Shown here in pieces: positions 1-7,699 of a stretch of DNA of 29,759 nt. The position numbers and the translations under genes were made by a program. Within the stretch, counting starts at the first letter, position 1, and the number at the start of each line of letters is the position of its first letter. The stretch spans positions 1 through 29,759 of the forward strand of contig JBOGSD010000099.1 in assembly GCA_050695215.1 (NCBI GenBank). The letters run 5' to 3'. This DNA is from JACQGZ01 sp050695215 (lineage in GTDB: Bacteria > Sysuimicrobiota > Sysuimicrobiia > Sysuimicrobiales > Humicultoraceae). The notes beneath the pieces are model-generated. The model searched no databases, was not told the DNA's origin, and saw nothing but the letters and a program-made list of their open reading frames with translations.

Positions 1-1010
1 TCCCCGGCGTGATCGTCCTGGCCGACCGCAAGGCGGCGGGGGCCGTGGTGGCGCGCAACGCCGACGCCTCGCTGGTGGATCTCGGCGATGGCGTGGCCTG
101 CGTCGAGTTCCACTCCAAATTGAACACGATCGGCGAGGGAACGGGGCAGATGCTGCACCAAGCCCTGGACCGCCTCGAGAGCGACTTCGACGCCCTGGTG
201 ATCGGCAACCAGGCGCGGGACTTCTCCGCCGGCGCCAACCTGATGTGGCTGCTGCTGGAGGCGCAGGACGGCAATTGGGAAGACCTGGACCTGGCGGTGC
301 GCCAGTTCCAGGCGCTGATGCAGCGCATCCGCTACGCGCGGCGGCCCGTGGTCGGCGCGCCCGCAGGACGCGCCCTGGCCGGCGGCGCCGAGATCTGCCT
401 CGCCTGCGCCCGCTTGCAGGCGGCGGCCGAGACCTACATGGGGCTCGTCGAGACGGGGGTCGGGCTCATTCCCGCGGGGACCGGCACCACCGAATTGGTG
501 CGGCGGACGCAGGCGCGCCTCCCCGCCGACGTCACCGCCGACCAGGTGCCGCTCCTACGCTGGACCTTCGAGACCGTGGCGCTGGCCAAGGTCTCCCGCT
601 CGGCGCACGAGGCGCAGCGACTCGGCTACCTGCGGGACGCCGACGGGATCTCGATGAATGGCGACCGGTGCATCGCCGATGCCAAGACCGCAGCCCTCAC
701 CCTGGTCCGGCTGGGGTATCGTCCTCTGATGCCCGAGCGCATCCGCGTGACGGGACAGCGCGGACGCGCGGCGCTGGAGTCACTGCTCTACATCCTCAAG
801 ACGGGCGGGCACATCAGCGCCTACGACGACGAGGTGGGCCGCAAGCTCGCTCGCGTCATGGCCGGCGGAGACGTCCCCGAGGGCTCCTGGGTCTCGGAGG
901 ACTACCTGCTCGAACTCGAGCGGGAAGCCTTCCTCAGCCTGCTCGGACAGCCCAAGACGCAGGAGCGGATGCGCCACACCCTGCAGACCGGCAAACCTCT
1001 GCGCAACTAA
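1..1010 (+). CDS. fadN: 3-hydroxyacyl-CoA dehydrogenase/enoyl-CoA hydratase, C-terminal part (FadN-type)
   Basis: The reading frame is open from the window edge, so only about the last 335 residues of a protein that is normally near 790 are visible. FadN-type proteins carry out the hydration and 3-hydroxyacyl-CoA dehydrogenation steps of fatty-acid beta-oxidation in the cytoplasm. The visible part is the crotonase domain plus the C-terminal helical tail. Oxyanion-hole type segments are present (DFSAGANLMWLL and LAGGAEICLA), followed by ETYMGLVETGVGLIPAG and the characteristic ending TLQTGKPLRN. The glycine run that usually follows GLIP is altered here to AGTGTTE, which may affect the hydratase site. 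fadA and fadE follow, as in the Bacillus fadNAE operon, but azlCD lies between. The NAD-binding domain is outside the window. Identification is confident from family motifs and neighbours. Confidence 0.9.
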   Translation, partial: PGVIVLADRKAAGAVVARNADASLVDLGDGVACVEFHSKLNTIGEGTGQMLHQALDRLESDFDALVIGNQARDFSAGANLMWLLLEAQDGNWEDLDLAVRQFQALMQRIRYARRPVVGAPAGRALAGGAEICLACARLQAAAETYMGLVETGVGLIPAGTGTTELVRRTQARLPADVTADQVPLLRWTFETVALAKVSRSAHEAQRLGYLRDADGISMNGDRCIADAKTAALTLVRLGYRPLMPERIRVTGQRGRAALESLLYILKTGGHISAYDDEVGRKLARVMAGGDVPEGSWVSEDYLLELEREAFLSLLGQPKTQERMRHTLQTGKPLRN

Positions 1011-1011
1011 G

Positions 1012-1647
1012 GTGCGCCAGACGTTTTTCGTGGCCATCCCGGTCGCGCTGGCCATCGCCGTCTTCGGGACGATCTACGGGGCGACCGTCGCGCCCTTGAT
1101 CGGGTCCGGCGTCGCGGTGCTGGCTTCGCTCATCATTTTCTCTGGATCGCTGCAGTTTGCCCTGGCCAGCCTCCTGGCCACCGGCGCGCCGGTGTCCGCC
1201 ATCATGATGACCGCCGTGACGCTGAACCTGCGGCATCTCCTCCTGGGCGCGGCGCTCCGTCCGCGAGTCCCTGGCTCCATCCTCCGGCGCGCTGCGCTGG
1301 CCTGGTTTCTCATCGACGAATCGGCGGGACTGGCGCTGGCCACGCGGGGAGATGCCACCCTGACGCTCCTGGTGACGGGCGTCCTCGCGTATGGATCCTG
1401 GGCGCTGGGGACGGCCGTCGGCACCATCGGCGCAGCGCTGACCGGACTGCGAGGGATTTCAGAAGGGGTCTTCCCGGTGCTGTTCGTGGGACTGGCGGCC
1501 ATCTCGGCCACCCGACCGCAGCTCCTCGTGCGCGCGGGCGCCGCCGCGTTGATCGCCTTCGCCGTGGCCGTCCTGTGGCCGCAGGCGCGAGGGCTGGGCC
1601 CCGCAATCGCGGCGCTCCTGGTGGCGATCCCGGGGCGCGGGGAATGA
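1012..1647 (+). CDS. azlC: AzlC family branched-chain amino-acid permease, large subunit
   Basis: Integral membrane protein of 211 residues with about five to six hydrophobic segments, matching the AzlC family by length and by the segment FGTIYGATVAPLIGSG followed by FSGSLQFALASLL and the conserved NLRHLLLG. AzlC with the small AzlD subunit exports branched-chain amino acids and analogues. The GTG start lies one base after the fadN stop, with only a weak upstream TAAGG, so translation is probably coupled to fadN. The 3' end overlaps azlD in an ATGA arrangement. The position inside a fad operon is unusual. It may relieve excess branched-chain amino acids or acids during catabolism, which is inference. 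The family call is confident, the exported substrate is not. Confidence 0.88.
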   Translation: MRQTFFVAIPVALAIAVFGTIYGATVAPLIGSGVAVLASLIIFSGSLQFALASLLATGAPVSAIMMTAVTLNLRHLLLGAALRPRVPGSILRRAALAWFLIDESAGLALATRGDATLTLLVTGVLAYGSWALGTAVGTIGAALTGLRGISEGVFPVLFVGLAAISATRPQLLVRAGAAALIAFAVAVLWPQARGLGPAIAALLVAIPGRGE

Positions 1648-1943
1648 GCTTCCTGTTGATCGTCGCTCTCGGCGCGCTGACCTATGGCAGCCGCGCGGCC
1701 GCTCTGGTGCTAATGCCCCATCCGCCCACGTGGCTGCGGGTCTTTCTGGAACGTCTTCCGGCGCCGCTGTTTGCCGGTCTGGCCGTGCTGCCGCTGGTGA
1801 GTCCCGACGGCACGCTGACGACGTCGGCCCCGATGCTAGCGGCGTTCGGCGGCGCGCTGCTCTCGGTCCCGTTCCGGTCGCTGCTCGTGACATTGGCGGC
1901 GGGGCTGATCGGGTATGCTGTAGGCGGATTCCTGGCCCGGTAG
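1644..1943 (+). CDS. azlD: AzlD family branched-chain amino-acid transporter, small subunit
   Basis: Small hydrophobic protein of 99 residues, beginning MSFLLIVALGALTYGSRAA and carrying the AzlD-type pattern TYGSRAALVL, then RVFLERLPAPLFAGLAVLPL, and a final membrane segment ending in GYAVGGFLAR. Three to four transmembrane helices are expected. It is the partner of AzlC, and both are normally needed for export of branched-chain amino acids. The ATG at 1644 overlaps the azlC stop by four bases, which indicates translational coupling. A longer in-frame start at 1575 inside azlC is rejected because its extra 23 residues are low-complexity and unlike the family N-terminus. A 25-base gap with a purine-rich ribosome site leads into fadA. 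Confidence 0.88.
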   Translation: MSFLLIVALGALTYGSRAAALVLMPHPPTWLRVFLERLPAPLFAGLAVLPLVSPDGTLTTSAPMLAAFGGALLSVPFRSLLVTLAAGLIGYAVGGFLAR

Positions 1944-1968
1944 GCCACGGCCAAGAGAGGGGCAGCGG

Positions 1969-3144
1969 ATGCGCGATGCGGTGATCGTCTCGGCGGTACG
2001 GACGCCCATCGGCAAGTCCCCGCGCGGGACGCTCAAGGACACCCGGCCGGACGAACTCGCGGCCGCGGTCATTAAGGAAGCGGTGCGGCGAGTGCCGGGA
2101 CTCTCCGGCGATCAGGTCGAGGACGTGGTGCTCGGGTGCGCCATCCCCGAGGCGGAGCAGGGCCTCAACGTCGCCCGGGTCGCCGCCTTGCGCGCCGGGC
2201 TACCCGTCACCGCCTCCGCCCAGACGGTGAACCGGTTTTGCTCCTCCGGTCTCCAAGCCATCGCCACCGCCGCGCACGAAGTGATGCTGGGGCAGGTGGA
2301 CGTGGCCGTCGCCGGCGGCGTCGAGTCGATGACGCTGATCCCGATGACCGGCAACAAGTACGCCCCCAACCCGCACTTCACGGAGGAGTGGCCGGAGGTC
2401 TTCCTCTCCATGGGGCTGACCGCGGAGCACGTGGCCCGCCGCTTCCACATCAGCCGGGAAGACCAGGATGCCTTCGGCCTCCGCAGCCACCAGCGCGCGG
2501 CCGCCGCGACCGCCGAAGGGCGCTTCGACGAGGAGATCCTGCCGCTCACCGTGACCCGCTGGGAAGACGGCAACGGCCGGCCGGAGCCGAAGGAGGTCGC
2601 CTTCAGCGTCGATGAGGGGGTGCGGCGGGATACCTCGCTGGAACGACTGGCCGCCCTGCCCCCGGTCTTCGCCCGCGACGGCGTCGTCACCGCGGGGAAC
2701 GCCTCGCAGACCAGCGACGGCGCGGCGGCGGTGGTGGTCATGGCGGACGAGGTGGCCGCGCGCCTGGGCATCAAGCCGCTGGGAGTGTTCCGCTCCTTCG
2801 CGACCGCCGGGGTGCCACCGGAGCTGATGGGCATCGGGCCGGTGGAAGCCGTTCCCAAGGCGCTGCGCGGTGCGGGCATCAGCCTCGAGGACGTCGACCT
2901 GATCGAACTGAACGAGGCCTTTGCCGCCCAGGCCCTGGCCGTCGTGCGGGGGCTCGAACTGGACGAGGCCCGCCTCAACGTCAACGGCGGCGCCATCGCC
3001 ATCGGCCACCCCCTCGGAGCGACGGGCGCGCGCATGACCGCGACGCTGCTCTACGAGATGGCCCGCCGCAACGTGCGCTATGGATTGGTGACGATGTGCG
3101 TCGGCGGGGGGATGGGCGCGGCCGGAGTCTTCGAACGACCGTGA
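1969..3144 (+). CDS. fadA: acetyl-CoA C-acyltransferase (thiolase)
   Basis: Cytoplasmic 3-ketoacyl-CoA thiolase of 391 residues, the normal family length, releasing acetyl-CoA in the last step of each beta-oxidation round. The nucleophilic cysteine is Cys91 in the motif VNRFCSSGLQAIA. GGVESMT follows, and the C-terminal half has NEAFAAQAL, GGAIAIGHPLGATGAR with the catalytic His, and CVGGGMGAAGVFE with the second catalytic Cys. All catalytic motifs are intact. The ATG is preceded by GAGAGGGGCAGCGG, a reasonable ribosome site. fadE follows after 16 bases, so these genes are surely one transcript. It corresponds to FadA of the fadNAE operon. A biosynthetic acetoacetyl-CoA thiolase role cannot be excluded on sequence alone, but the context favours degradation. 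Confidence 0.95.
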   Translation: MRDAVIVSAVRTPIGKSPRGTLKDTRPDELAAAVIKEAVRRVPGLSGDQVEDVVLGCAIPEAEQGLNVARVAALRAGLPVTASAQTVNRFCSSGLQAIATAAHEVMLGQVDVAVAGGVESMTLIPMTGNKYAPNPHFTEEWPEVFLSMGLTAEHVARRFHISREDQDAFGLRSHQRAAAATAEGRFDEEILPLTVTRWEDGNGRPEPKEVAFSVDEGVRRDTSLERLAALPPVFARDGVVTAGNASQTSDGAAAVVVMADEVAARLGIKPLGVFRSFATAGVPPELMGIGPVEAVPKALRGAGISLEDVDLIELNEAFAAQALAVVRGLELDEARLNVNGGAIAIGHPLGATGARMTATLLYEMARRNVRYGLVTMCVGGGMGAAGVFERP

Positions 3145-3160
3145 GTGGAGGGAGAGGTCC

Positions 3161-4936
3161 GTGAGGGCGCCCGAGACCGCAGTCGAGCGGCGCGGCGGGA
3201 GTTTTCTTCTTGAAGAAGCCGCGCCGGGGGGTGTCTTTATCCCGGAGCGGCTGAGCGAGGAGCAACGGCTGGCGGCGCGCACGATGCGGGAGTTCCTCGA
3301 GCGGGAGGTCCTGCCGCAGACCAAGACTCTTGAAGAGAAAGACTGGGCGCTCACCCGCCGCCTGATCCGCCGGCTGGGGGACCTGGGCGTCCTCGGCGCA
3401 GAGATCCCCGAGGCCTACGGGGGCCTGGGGGTGGACAAGATCACCTCGCTCGTCGTCACCGAGCATCTGGGGCCCGCGGCTTCCTTCGCCGTCTCGGTGG
3501 GCGCACACATCGGCATCGGGACGCTGCCGATCGTCTTCTTCGGCACGGAGCAGCAAAAGCGCCACTACCTGCCCCGGCTCGCCAGCGGGGAACTGATCGG
3601 CGCCTATGCCCTCACCGAGCCGACGGCCGGATCCGACGCCATGGCCATCCGCACCTCCGCCACACGCACGCCCGACGGCAGCGCCTATCTGCTGACCGGG
3701 GCGAAACAGTTCATCTCCAACGCCGCCTTCGCCGACCTGTTCGTCACCTACGCCAAGGTGGGCGGCGAGCAGCACACCGCCTTCATCGTCGACCGCGCCA
3801 CGCCCGGGCTGACCGTGGGGGACGAGGAGCACAAGATGGGGATCAAGGGCTCCTCCACCGCGTCGCTCTTCTTCGAACAGGCGCGCGTGCCCGCGGAAAA
3901 CCTGCTCGGGGAGATCGGGCAGGGGCACAAGGTGGCGTTCAACATCCTGAACGTCGGCCGCTTCAACCTGGCGGCCGGCGCGCTGGGGGCCGCCAAGGCC
4001 GCCTTCCGCGACGCCGTGGCCTACGCCAAGGAGCGGCGCCAATTCGGCAAACCGCTGGCCGATTTCGGGTTGATCAAGCAGAAACTGGCCCAGATGGCGG
4101 TGCGGCTGTACGTGAGCGAGTCGATGGTGTATCGCACCGGAGGCCTCGTCGACGGCGCGTTGGCGGGGATGCACGAGGACGCCCGCGCGGTGATGGCGGC
4201 GCTGGAAGAGTACGCCGTCGAATGCTCCATCAATAAGGTCTTCGTCTCCGAAACTCTCGACTTCGTCGTCGACGAGATGGTGCAGATCTACGGCGGCTAC
4301 GGCTTCATCGAGGAATACCCCGCGGCGCGGGCCTACCGGGACGCGCGGATCAACCGCCTCTTCGAAGGCACCAACGAGATCAACCGGCTGCTCATTACCG
4401 GCATGCTGCTGCGGCGCGCCCAGCGCGGCCAGCTGGCGCTGATCCCCGCCGCCCGCGCGGTGGCGGACGACCTGCTCAATCCCACCGTGGCGGGGGACGG
4501 CCAGGTTGCCGGCCCGGTGGCGGCCGAGCGCCAGCAGGTGGCGATGGCCAAGAAGGCGACCCTCTTCGCCGCGGGCGCCGCGCTGCAGCGGCACCTCAGC
4601 GCGATGGACGAGCAGCAGGAAATCCTCGCCTGGCTGGCCGATATGGTGACTGAGATCTTCGCGATGGAGAGCGCGGTCTTGCGCGCGGCGGCCACCTCCG
4701 GCGCCGCCGCTGAGGAGGTGCTCCAGGTCCGACTGGCCCGGGCCTATCTGCACGAGGCGCTGCCGCGCGTGGACGGACTGGCCCGCCAGGTGTTGGCCGC
4801 TTCGGCGGAGGGAGAACATCTGCGCACGCAGCTCGCCGGACTGCGCCGGTTCCTCCGCTACACGCCGCTCAATGCGGTGACGGAGTGGCGCGCCATCGCC
4901 GACCGCGTCAGCGCCGCCGGGCGGTATCCGCTGTAG
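3161..4936 (+). CDS. fadE: acyl-CoA dehydrogenase (FadE-type)
   Basis: FAD-dependent acyl-CoA dehydrogenase of 591 residues, the long bacterial FadE form with an extra C-terminal helical region after the standard 380-residue core. It performs the first oxidation of acyl-CoA and passes electrons to ETF. Visible family motifs are YALTEPTAGSDAMAI (FAD and substrate binding), KMGIKGSSTASLFFE, RRQFGKPLADF, and IYGGYGFIEEYPAARAYRDA followed by LFEGTNEINR, where the Glu of FEGT is the expected catalytic base. The GTG start at 3161 is preceded by GGAGGGAGAGG at good spacing. Length and gene order match FadE of the fadNAE operon (about 594 residues in Bacillus). No ETF genes are in the window. It ends the fad group, 28 bases before the peptidase gene. 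Confidence 0.94.
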   Translation: MRAPETAVERRGGSFLLEEAAPGGVFIPERLSEEQRLAARTMREFLEREVLPQTKTLEEKDWALTRRLIRRLGDLGVLGAEIPEAYGGLGVDKITSLVVTEHLGPAASFAVSVGAHIGIGTLPIVFFGTEQQKRHYLPRLASGELIGAYALTEPTAGSDAMAIRTSATRTPDGSAYLLTGAKQFISNAAFADLFVTYAKVGGEQHTAFIVDRATPGLTVGDEEHKMGIKGSSTASLFFEQARVPAENLLGEIGQGHKVAFNILNVGRFNLAAGALGAAKAAFRDAVAYAKERRQFGKPLADFGLIKQKLAQMAVRLYVSESMVYRTGGLVDGALAGMHEDARAVMAALEEYAVECSINKVFVSETLDFVVDEMVQIYGGYGFIEEYPAARAYRDARINRLFEGTNEINRLLITGMLLRRAQRGQLALIPAARAVADDLLNPTVAGDGQVAGPVAAERQQVAMAKKATLFAAGAALQRHLSAMDEQQEILAWLADMVTEIFAMESAVLRAAATSGAAAEEVLQVRLARAYLHEALPRVDGLARQVLAASAEGEHLRTQLAGLRRFLRYTPLNAVTEWRAIADRVSAAGRYPL

Positions 4937-4964
4937 GATCTGACTTCATCATCAGGGAGGCCGC

Positions 4965-6689
4965 ATGAAGACGACCACAGACCCGCGCAAGGCGTTTCCG
5001 CGCAGGTTTCTCCCGGCCGACGCGGAGATGGGGCGGTGGGAGGAGATCGAGGCGATCGGGAGGCGGCTGGCCGAACGGCGAATCGATTCGCCCCAAGCGC
5101 TGGAACGCTGGCTGGAAGACCGCGGCGAACTGGTCTCGGCCATCTGGGAGGAGCGGACCAAACGGTACATCGCCATGACCTCGCAGACCGATGATCCCGA
5201 GCGGGAGCGAGCCTACCTCAGCTTCGTCCAAGAGATCGAGCCCAAGGTGAAGATGCTGTCACACCGGCTCGATGAGGCCTACCTGCGCGATCCGCACCGG
5301 GCCGCCCTGCCGGCGCGCTACCGGCTCTTCGACCGCAGCGTGGAGAACCGCGTCGCCCTCTACCGCGACGAGAACATCCCGCTGCAGGTGAAAGAAGCCG
5401 AACTGGAGACGGAGTTCCAGAAGGTCTCCGGCGCCATGACGGTGCGCTATCGCGACGAAGAGCGCACGCTGGCGCAGATGGCCAAGTTCCTGGAGGAGCC
5501 GGACCGGGAGACCCGCCGGGAATCCTGGGAACTGGTGGCCCACCGCCGCCTGGCGGACCGCGACGCCTTGGAGGACCTGTTCGATCGCCTGCGGGAGTTA
5601 CGCCAGCAGATCGCCGCCAACGCGGGCCTTGAATCTTACCGTGACTACGTTTTCCGCGCCTACGAGCGCTTTGACTACGGGCCCGACGACTGCCGGCGCT
5701 TCCACGACGCGGTGGAAGCGCACTTCGTGCCTCTGGCCGAGCGACTCTACCGGGAGCGCGCCACCCTCTTGGGCGTCGATCCGCTGCGCCCCTGGGACAC
5801 CGACGTGGATCCGCTCAACCGTCCGCCGCTTCACCCCTTCGCGCAGACCACGGACCTGCTGGATCACACGGAGACGATTTTCCGCCGCGTCGATCCCGAA
5901 CTGGGAGACCAGTTCGCCTTCATGCGCGAGCAGGGCCTCCTGGACCTGGAGAGTCGCAAGGGCAAGGCGCCCGGCGGCTACCAGGCCGATTTCACCGAGC
6001 GGCGCTGGCCCTTCATCTTCATGAATGCCGTCGGCCTGGACAGGGACATCCGCACGCTGCTGCACGAGGGTGGGCACGCCTTCAACGCGATCGCCGCCCG
6101 CGAAGAGCCGATGGCAGAATACCGCCATCCCCCGATGGAGTTCGCGGAAGTCGCCTCCATGGGGATGGAGATGCTCAGTGCGCCCCACCTGGGCGCGTTC
6201 TACCCGGACCAGGCCGACTACCGGCGGGCCTACCGGGAGCGCCTCGAAGGCATCGTGCGGATCTTCCCCTGGATCGCCACCGTCGACGCCTTCCAGCACT
6301 GGGTGTACGAGAACCCCGGCCACACACCGCAGGAACGGCGAAGCGCCTGGGTGGCCACCTACCATCGGTTTCAGCGCGGGATCGACTGGTCCGGCTACGA
6401 CGAGGAGCTCACCTACTACTGGCACCGCCAGCTGCACGTCTTCCTCCATCCCTTCTACTACATCGAGTACGGCATCGCCCAGTTGGGCGCGCTGCAGGTG
6501 TGGCTGCGTTCCCGCTCCGACTACCCCGGCGCGGTCGCCCGCTATCGGGAAGCCCTCGCCCTGGGAGGAACGCGGGAACTCCCGGCGCTCTTCGAGGCGG
6601 CCGGGGCCCACTTCGCCTTCGACGACTCGACGGTGGGTCCGCTGGCGCGCGAGCTGGCCGAGGAACTGGCGAAGATGGCGTATGCCTGA
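4965..6689 (+). CDS. M3 family oligoendopeptidase (PepF-like)
   Basis: Cytoplasmic zinc metallopeptidase of 574 residues, typical of the M3B oligoendopeptidase group, which cleaves short peptides for turnover. The zinc site is visible as LLHEGGHAF, with His367, Glu368 and His371, and the third ligand is probably a Glu in MEFAEVASMGMEML about 25 residues later. The C-terminal substrate-closure motif appears as YYIEYGIAQLGALQVW. The long N-terminal helical region is highly charged, as in the family. The start ATG follows GGGAGG at a normal distance. Its 3' end overlaps the start of the UGA-containing thioredoxin-fold gene by eight bases, so the two are translationally coupled. No signal peptide is seen. 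The precise substrate is unknown. Confidence 0.93.
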   Translation: MKTTTDPRKAFPRRFLPADAEMGRWEEIEAIGRRLAERRIDSPQALERWLEDRGELVSAIWEERTKRYIAMTSQTDDPERERAYLSFVQEIEPKVKMLSHRLDEAYLRDPHRAALPARYRLFDRSVENRVALYRDENIPLQVKEAELETEFQKVSGAMTVRYRDEERTLAQMAKFLEEPDRETRRESWELVAHRRLADRDALEDLFDRLRELRQQIAANAGLESYRDYVFRAYERFDYGPDDCRRFHDAVEAHFVPLAERLYRERATLLGVDPLRPWDTDVDPLNRPPLHPFAQTTDLLDHTETIFRRVDPELGDQFAFMREQGLLDLESRKGKAPGGYQADFTERRWPFIFMNAVGLDRDIRTLLHEGGHAFNAIAAREEPMAEYRHPPMEFAEVASMGMEMLSAPHLGAFYPDQADYRRAYRERLEGIVRIFPWIATVDAFQHWVYENPGHTPQERRSAWVATYHRFQRGIDWSGYDEELTYYWHRQLHVFLHPFYYIEYGIAQLGALQVWLRSRSDYPGAVARYREALALGGTRELPALFEAAGAHFAFDDSTVGPLARELAEELAKMAYA

Positions 6690-7680
6690 GGGAGAACGGG
6701 GCCCCCGCGTCGGGGAGGTCGTGCCGGCCTTCGAAGCGCCCGACCAGTTCGGCCGCACGCAGACCTTCGCCACGATCCGCGGGCCGGGGGGCGCGCTGCT
6801 GGTCTTCGTCCGCAGCGCCGACTGGTGACCCTACTGTAAAGGCCAGCTCGTCGAGCTGGAGCACAACCGCCAGCGCCTGGCCGCCGAAGGCCTTGGCCTC
6901 TGCTCGATCAGCTACGACTCCATTGAGATCCTGCGCGACTTTGCAGAGCGCCGGCGTATCACCTTCCCCCTGCTGGCCGACCCGGACTCGGCGATCATCC
7001 GCCGGTTCGGGCTCTTCAACGAAACTATCGACCAGGTCAGCCGGGATTACGGGATCCCCTATCCAGCGACACTCCTGGTCGATGTCGAGGGAGTGGTCCG
7101 GCAGAAGGTCTTAGAGGAGCATTACATCCACCGGATGCCGGCGGCGACGCTGCTGATGCGGATGGGGAAGGCCGTGCCGCCGACGGCCCCACAGGGGGTT
7201 CGGCGGCTCGATTACTTAGAGGTGCACACGGCGGCCACGGAGGAGCGACTCTACCCGGGGAACGTCTTCACGCTGTTCGTAGACGTCCACCCTAGACCGG
7301 GCGTGCATGTCTATGCGCCCGGCTCGCGAGACTACCAGGGGCTGGCGGTGACGCTTGACGGGAACCCGTACGTGAGAATCCGCAACGTGCAGTACGCGCC
7401 AGCGGAAACGCTGACACTGCCTCTGTGGGGTGAGGAACTCCCAGTCTACGGTCGTCCGGTGCGTGTCTCCATTGACGCGGCCCTGGTCTCCCGTCTCGAC
7501 CTGGCGCCACTATTGGAGGGCGGCGGCCCTTTGGAAATCCGAGGGACAATTCAGCTCCAGGCGTGCGACGATCGCGTCTGCTGGCCGCCGCAGACGCTCC
7601 CGATCGAATGGCGCCTCCCGGTCACCCCGCCCGACCTGGAACGCCCCCCTGAATCTCTCCGCCACCAACCGAAAGGTTAG
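6682..7680 (+). CDS. probable selenoprotein: AhpC/TSA-type thioredoxin-fold domain with Sec-x-x-Cys, fused to a DsbD-N-like domain
   Basis: The frame opens with ATG at 6682, overlapping the peptidase stop, and reaches TGA at 6826-6828 after 48 codons. The same frame then continues without a stop to TAG at 7678-7680, giving about 332 residues if UGA is read. The peptide around UGA is RSADW-U-PYCKGQLVEL, the active-site block of peroxiredoxin-like AhpC/TSA proteins, whose usual form is DWCPYC. Sec would be residue 49, with Cys52 as resolving partner. Downstream ISYDSIEILRDFAERR, FPLLADPDS and YGIPYPATLLVD complete the thioredoxin fold. From about residue 175 a beta-rich domain ends in QACDDRVCWPPQTLPIEW, like the periplasmic DsbD alpha domain. 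A SECIS-like hairpin follows the UGA. UGA is an ordinary stop elsewhere in the window (azlC, fadA, livM), so a Trp reading is unlikely. The alternative is a stop mutation in a Cys protein, but the base change, position and hairpin favour selenocysteine. No signal peptide is evident. Confidence 0.85.
6829..6859 (+). promoter_or_regulatory. bacterial SECIS-like hairpin downstream of UGA
   Basis: Bases 6843-6849 (CCAGCTC) pair perfectly with 6853-6859 (GAGCTGG), leaving the three-base loop GTC. The loop starts 21 bases after the UGA, inside the 16-37 base window known for bacterial SECIS elements, and a G occupies the first loop position as SelB recognition needs. The hairpin lies inside the coding sequence (GQLVEL), as bacterial SECIS must. 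It would recruit SelB with Sec-tRNA. The very short loop is at the lower limit of the family. Opening one pair more gives CGTCG as the loop. Confidence 0.7.
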
Positions 7681-7684
7681 GTGG
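7662..7684 (+). terminator. stable hairpin with GAAA tetraloop over the stop codon of the selenoprotein gene
   Basis: CCACC and AACC at 7662-7670 pair with GGTT at 7675-7678 and GGTGG at 7680-7684, with a single bulged A at 7679 and a GNRA loop GAAA. That gives nine pairs. The TAG stop sits in the 3' arm. No T-run follows, so it may be a Rho-type pause, a 3' stabiliser or part of a control region of the next gene rather than a classic intrinsic terminator. Confidence 0.45.
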
Positions 7685-7690
7685 TAGAAT
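7685..7690 (+). promoter_or_regulatory. -10-like TAGAAT just upstream of the retropepsin-like gene
   Basis: TAGAAT lies nine bases before the ATG at 7700, where no ribosome-binding site is seen. This geometry fits a leaderless or very short-leader transcript. The same hexamer is found before the tRNA-Thr gene. No convincing -35 element is visible. Confidence 0.4.
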
Positions 7691-7699
7691 TCCCTCGCT

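Noticed and set aside
2981..4819. A 612-residue antisense frame over fadE
   Set aside because: Compositional shadow of a high-GC gene. fadE on the plus strand has all acyl-CoA dehydrogenase motifs and a good ribosome site.
6826..6828. UGA as a plain nonsense mutation or as a Trp codon (alternative code)
   Set aside because: Trp reading is excluded by routine use of TGA as stop in neighbouring genes. A chance nonsense mutation would not be expected exactly at the redox Cys codon with a SECIS-like hairpin at the proper distance, and the 280 codons downstream show no decay.
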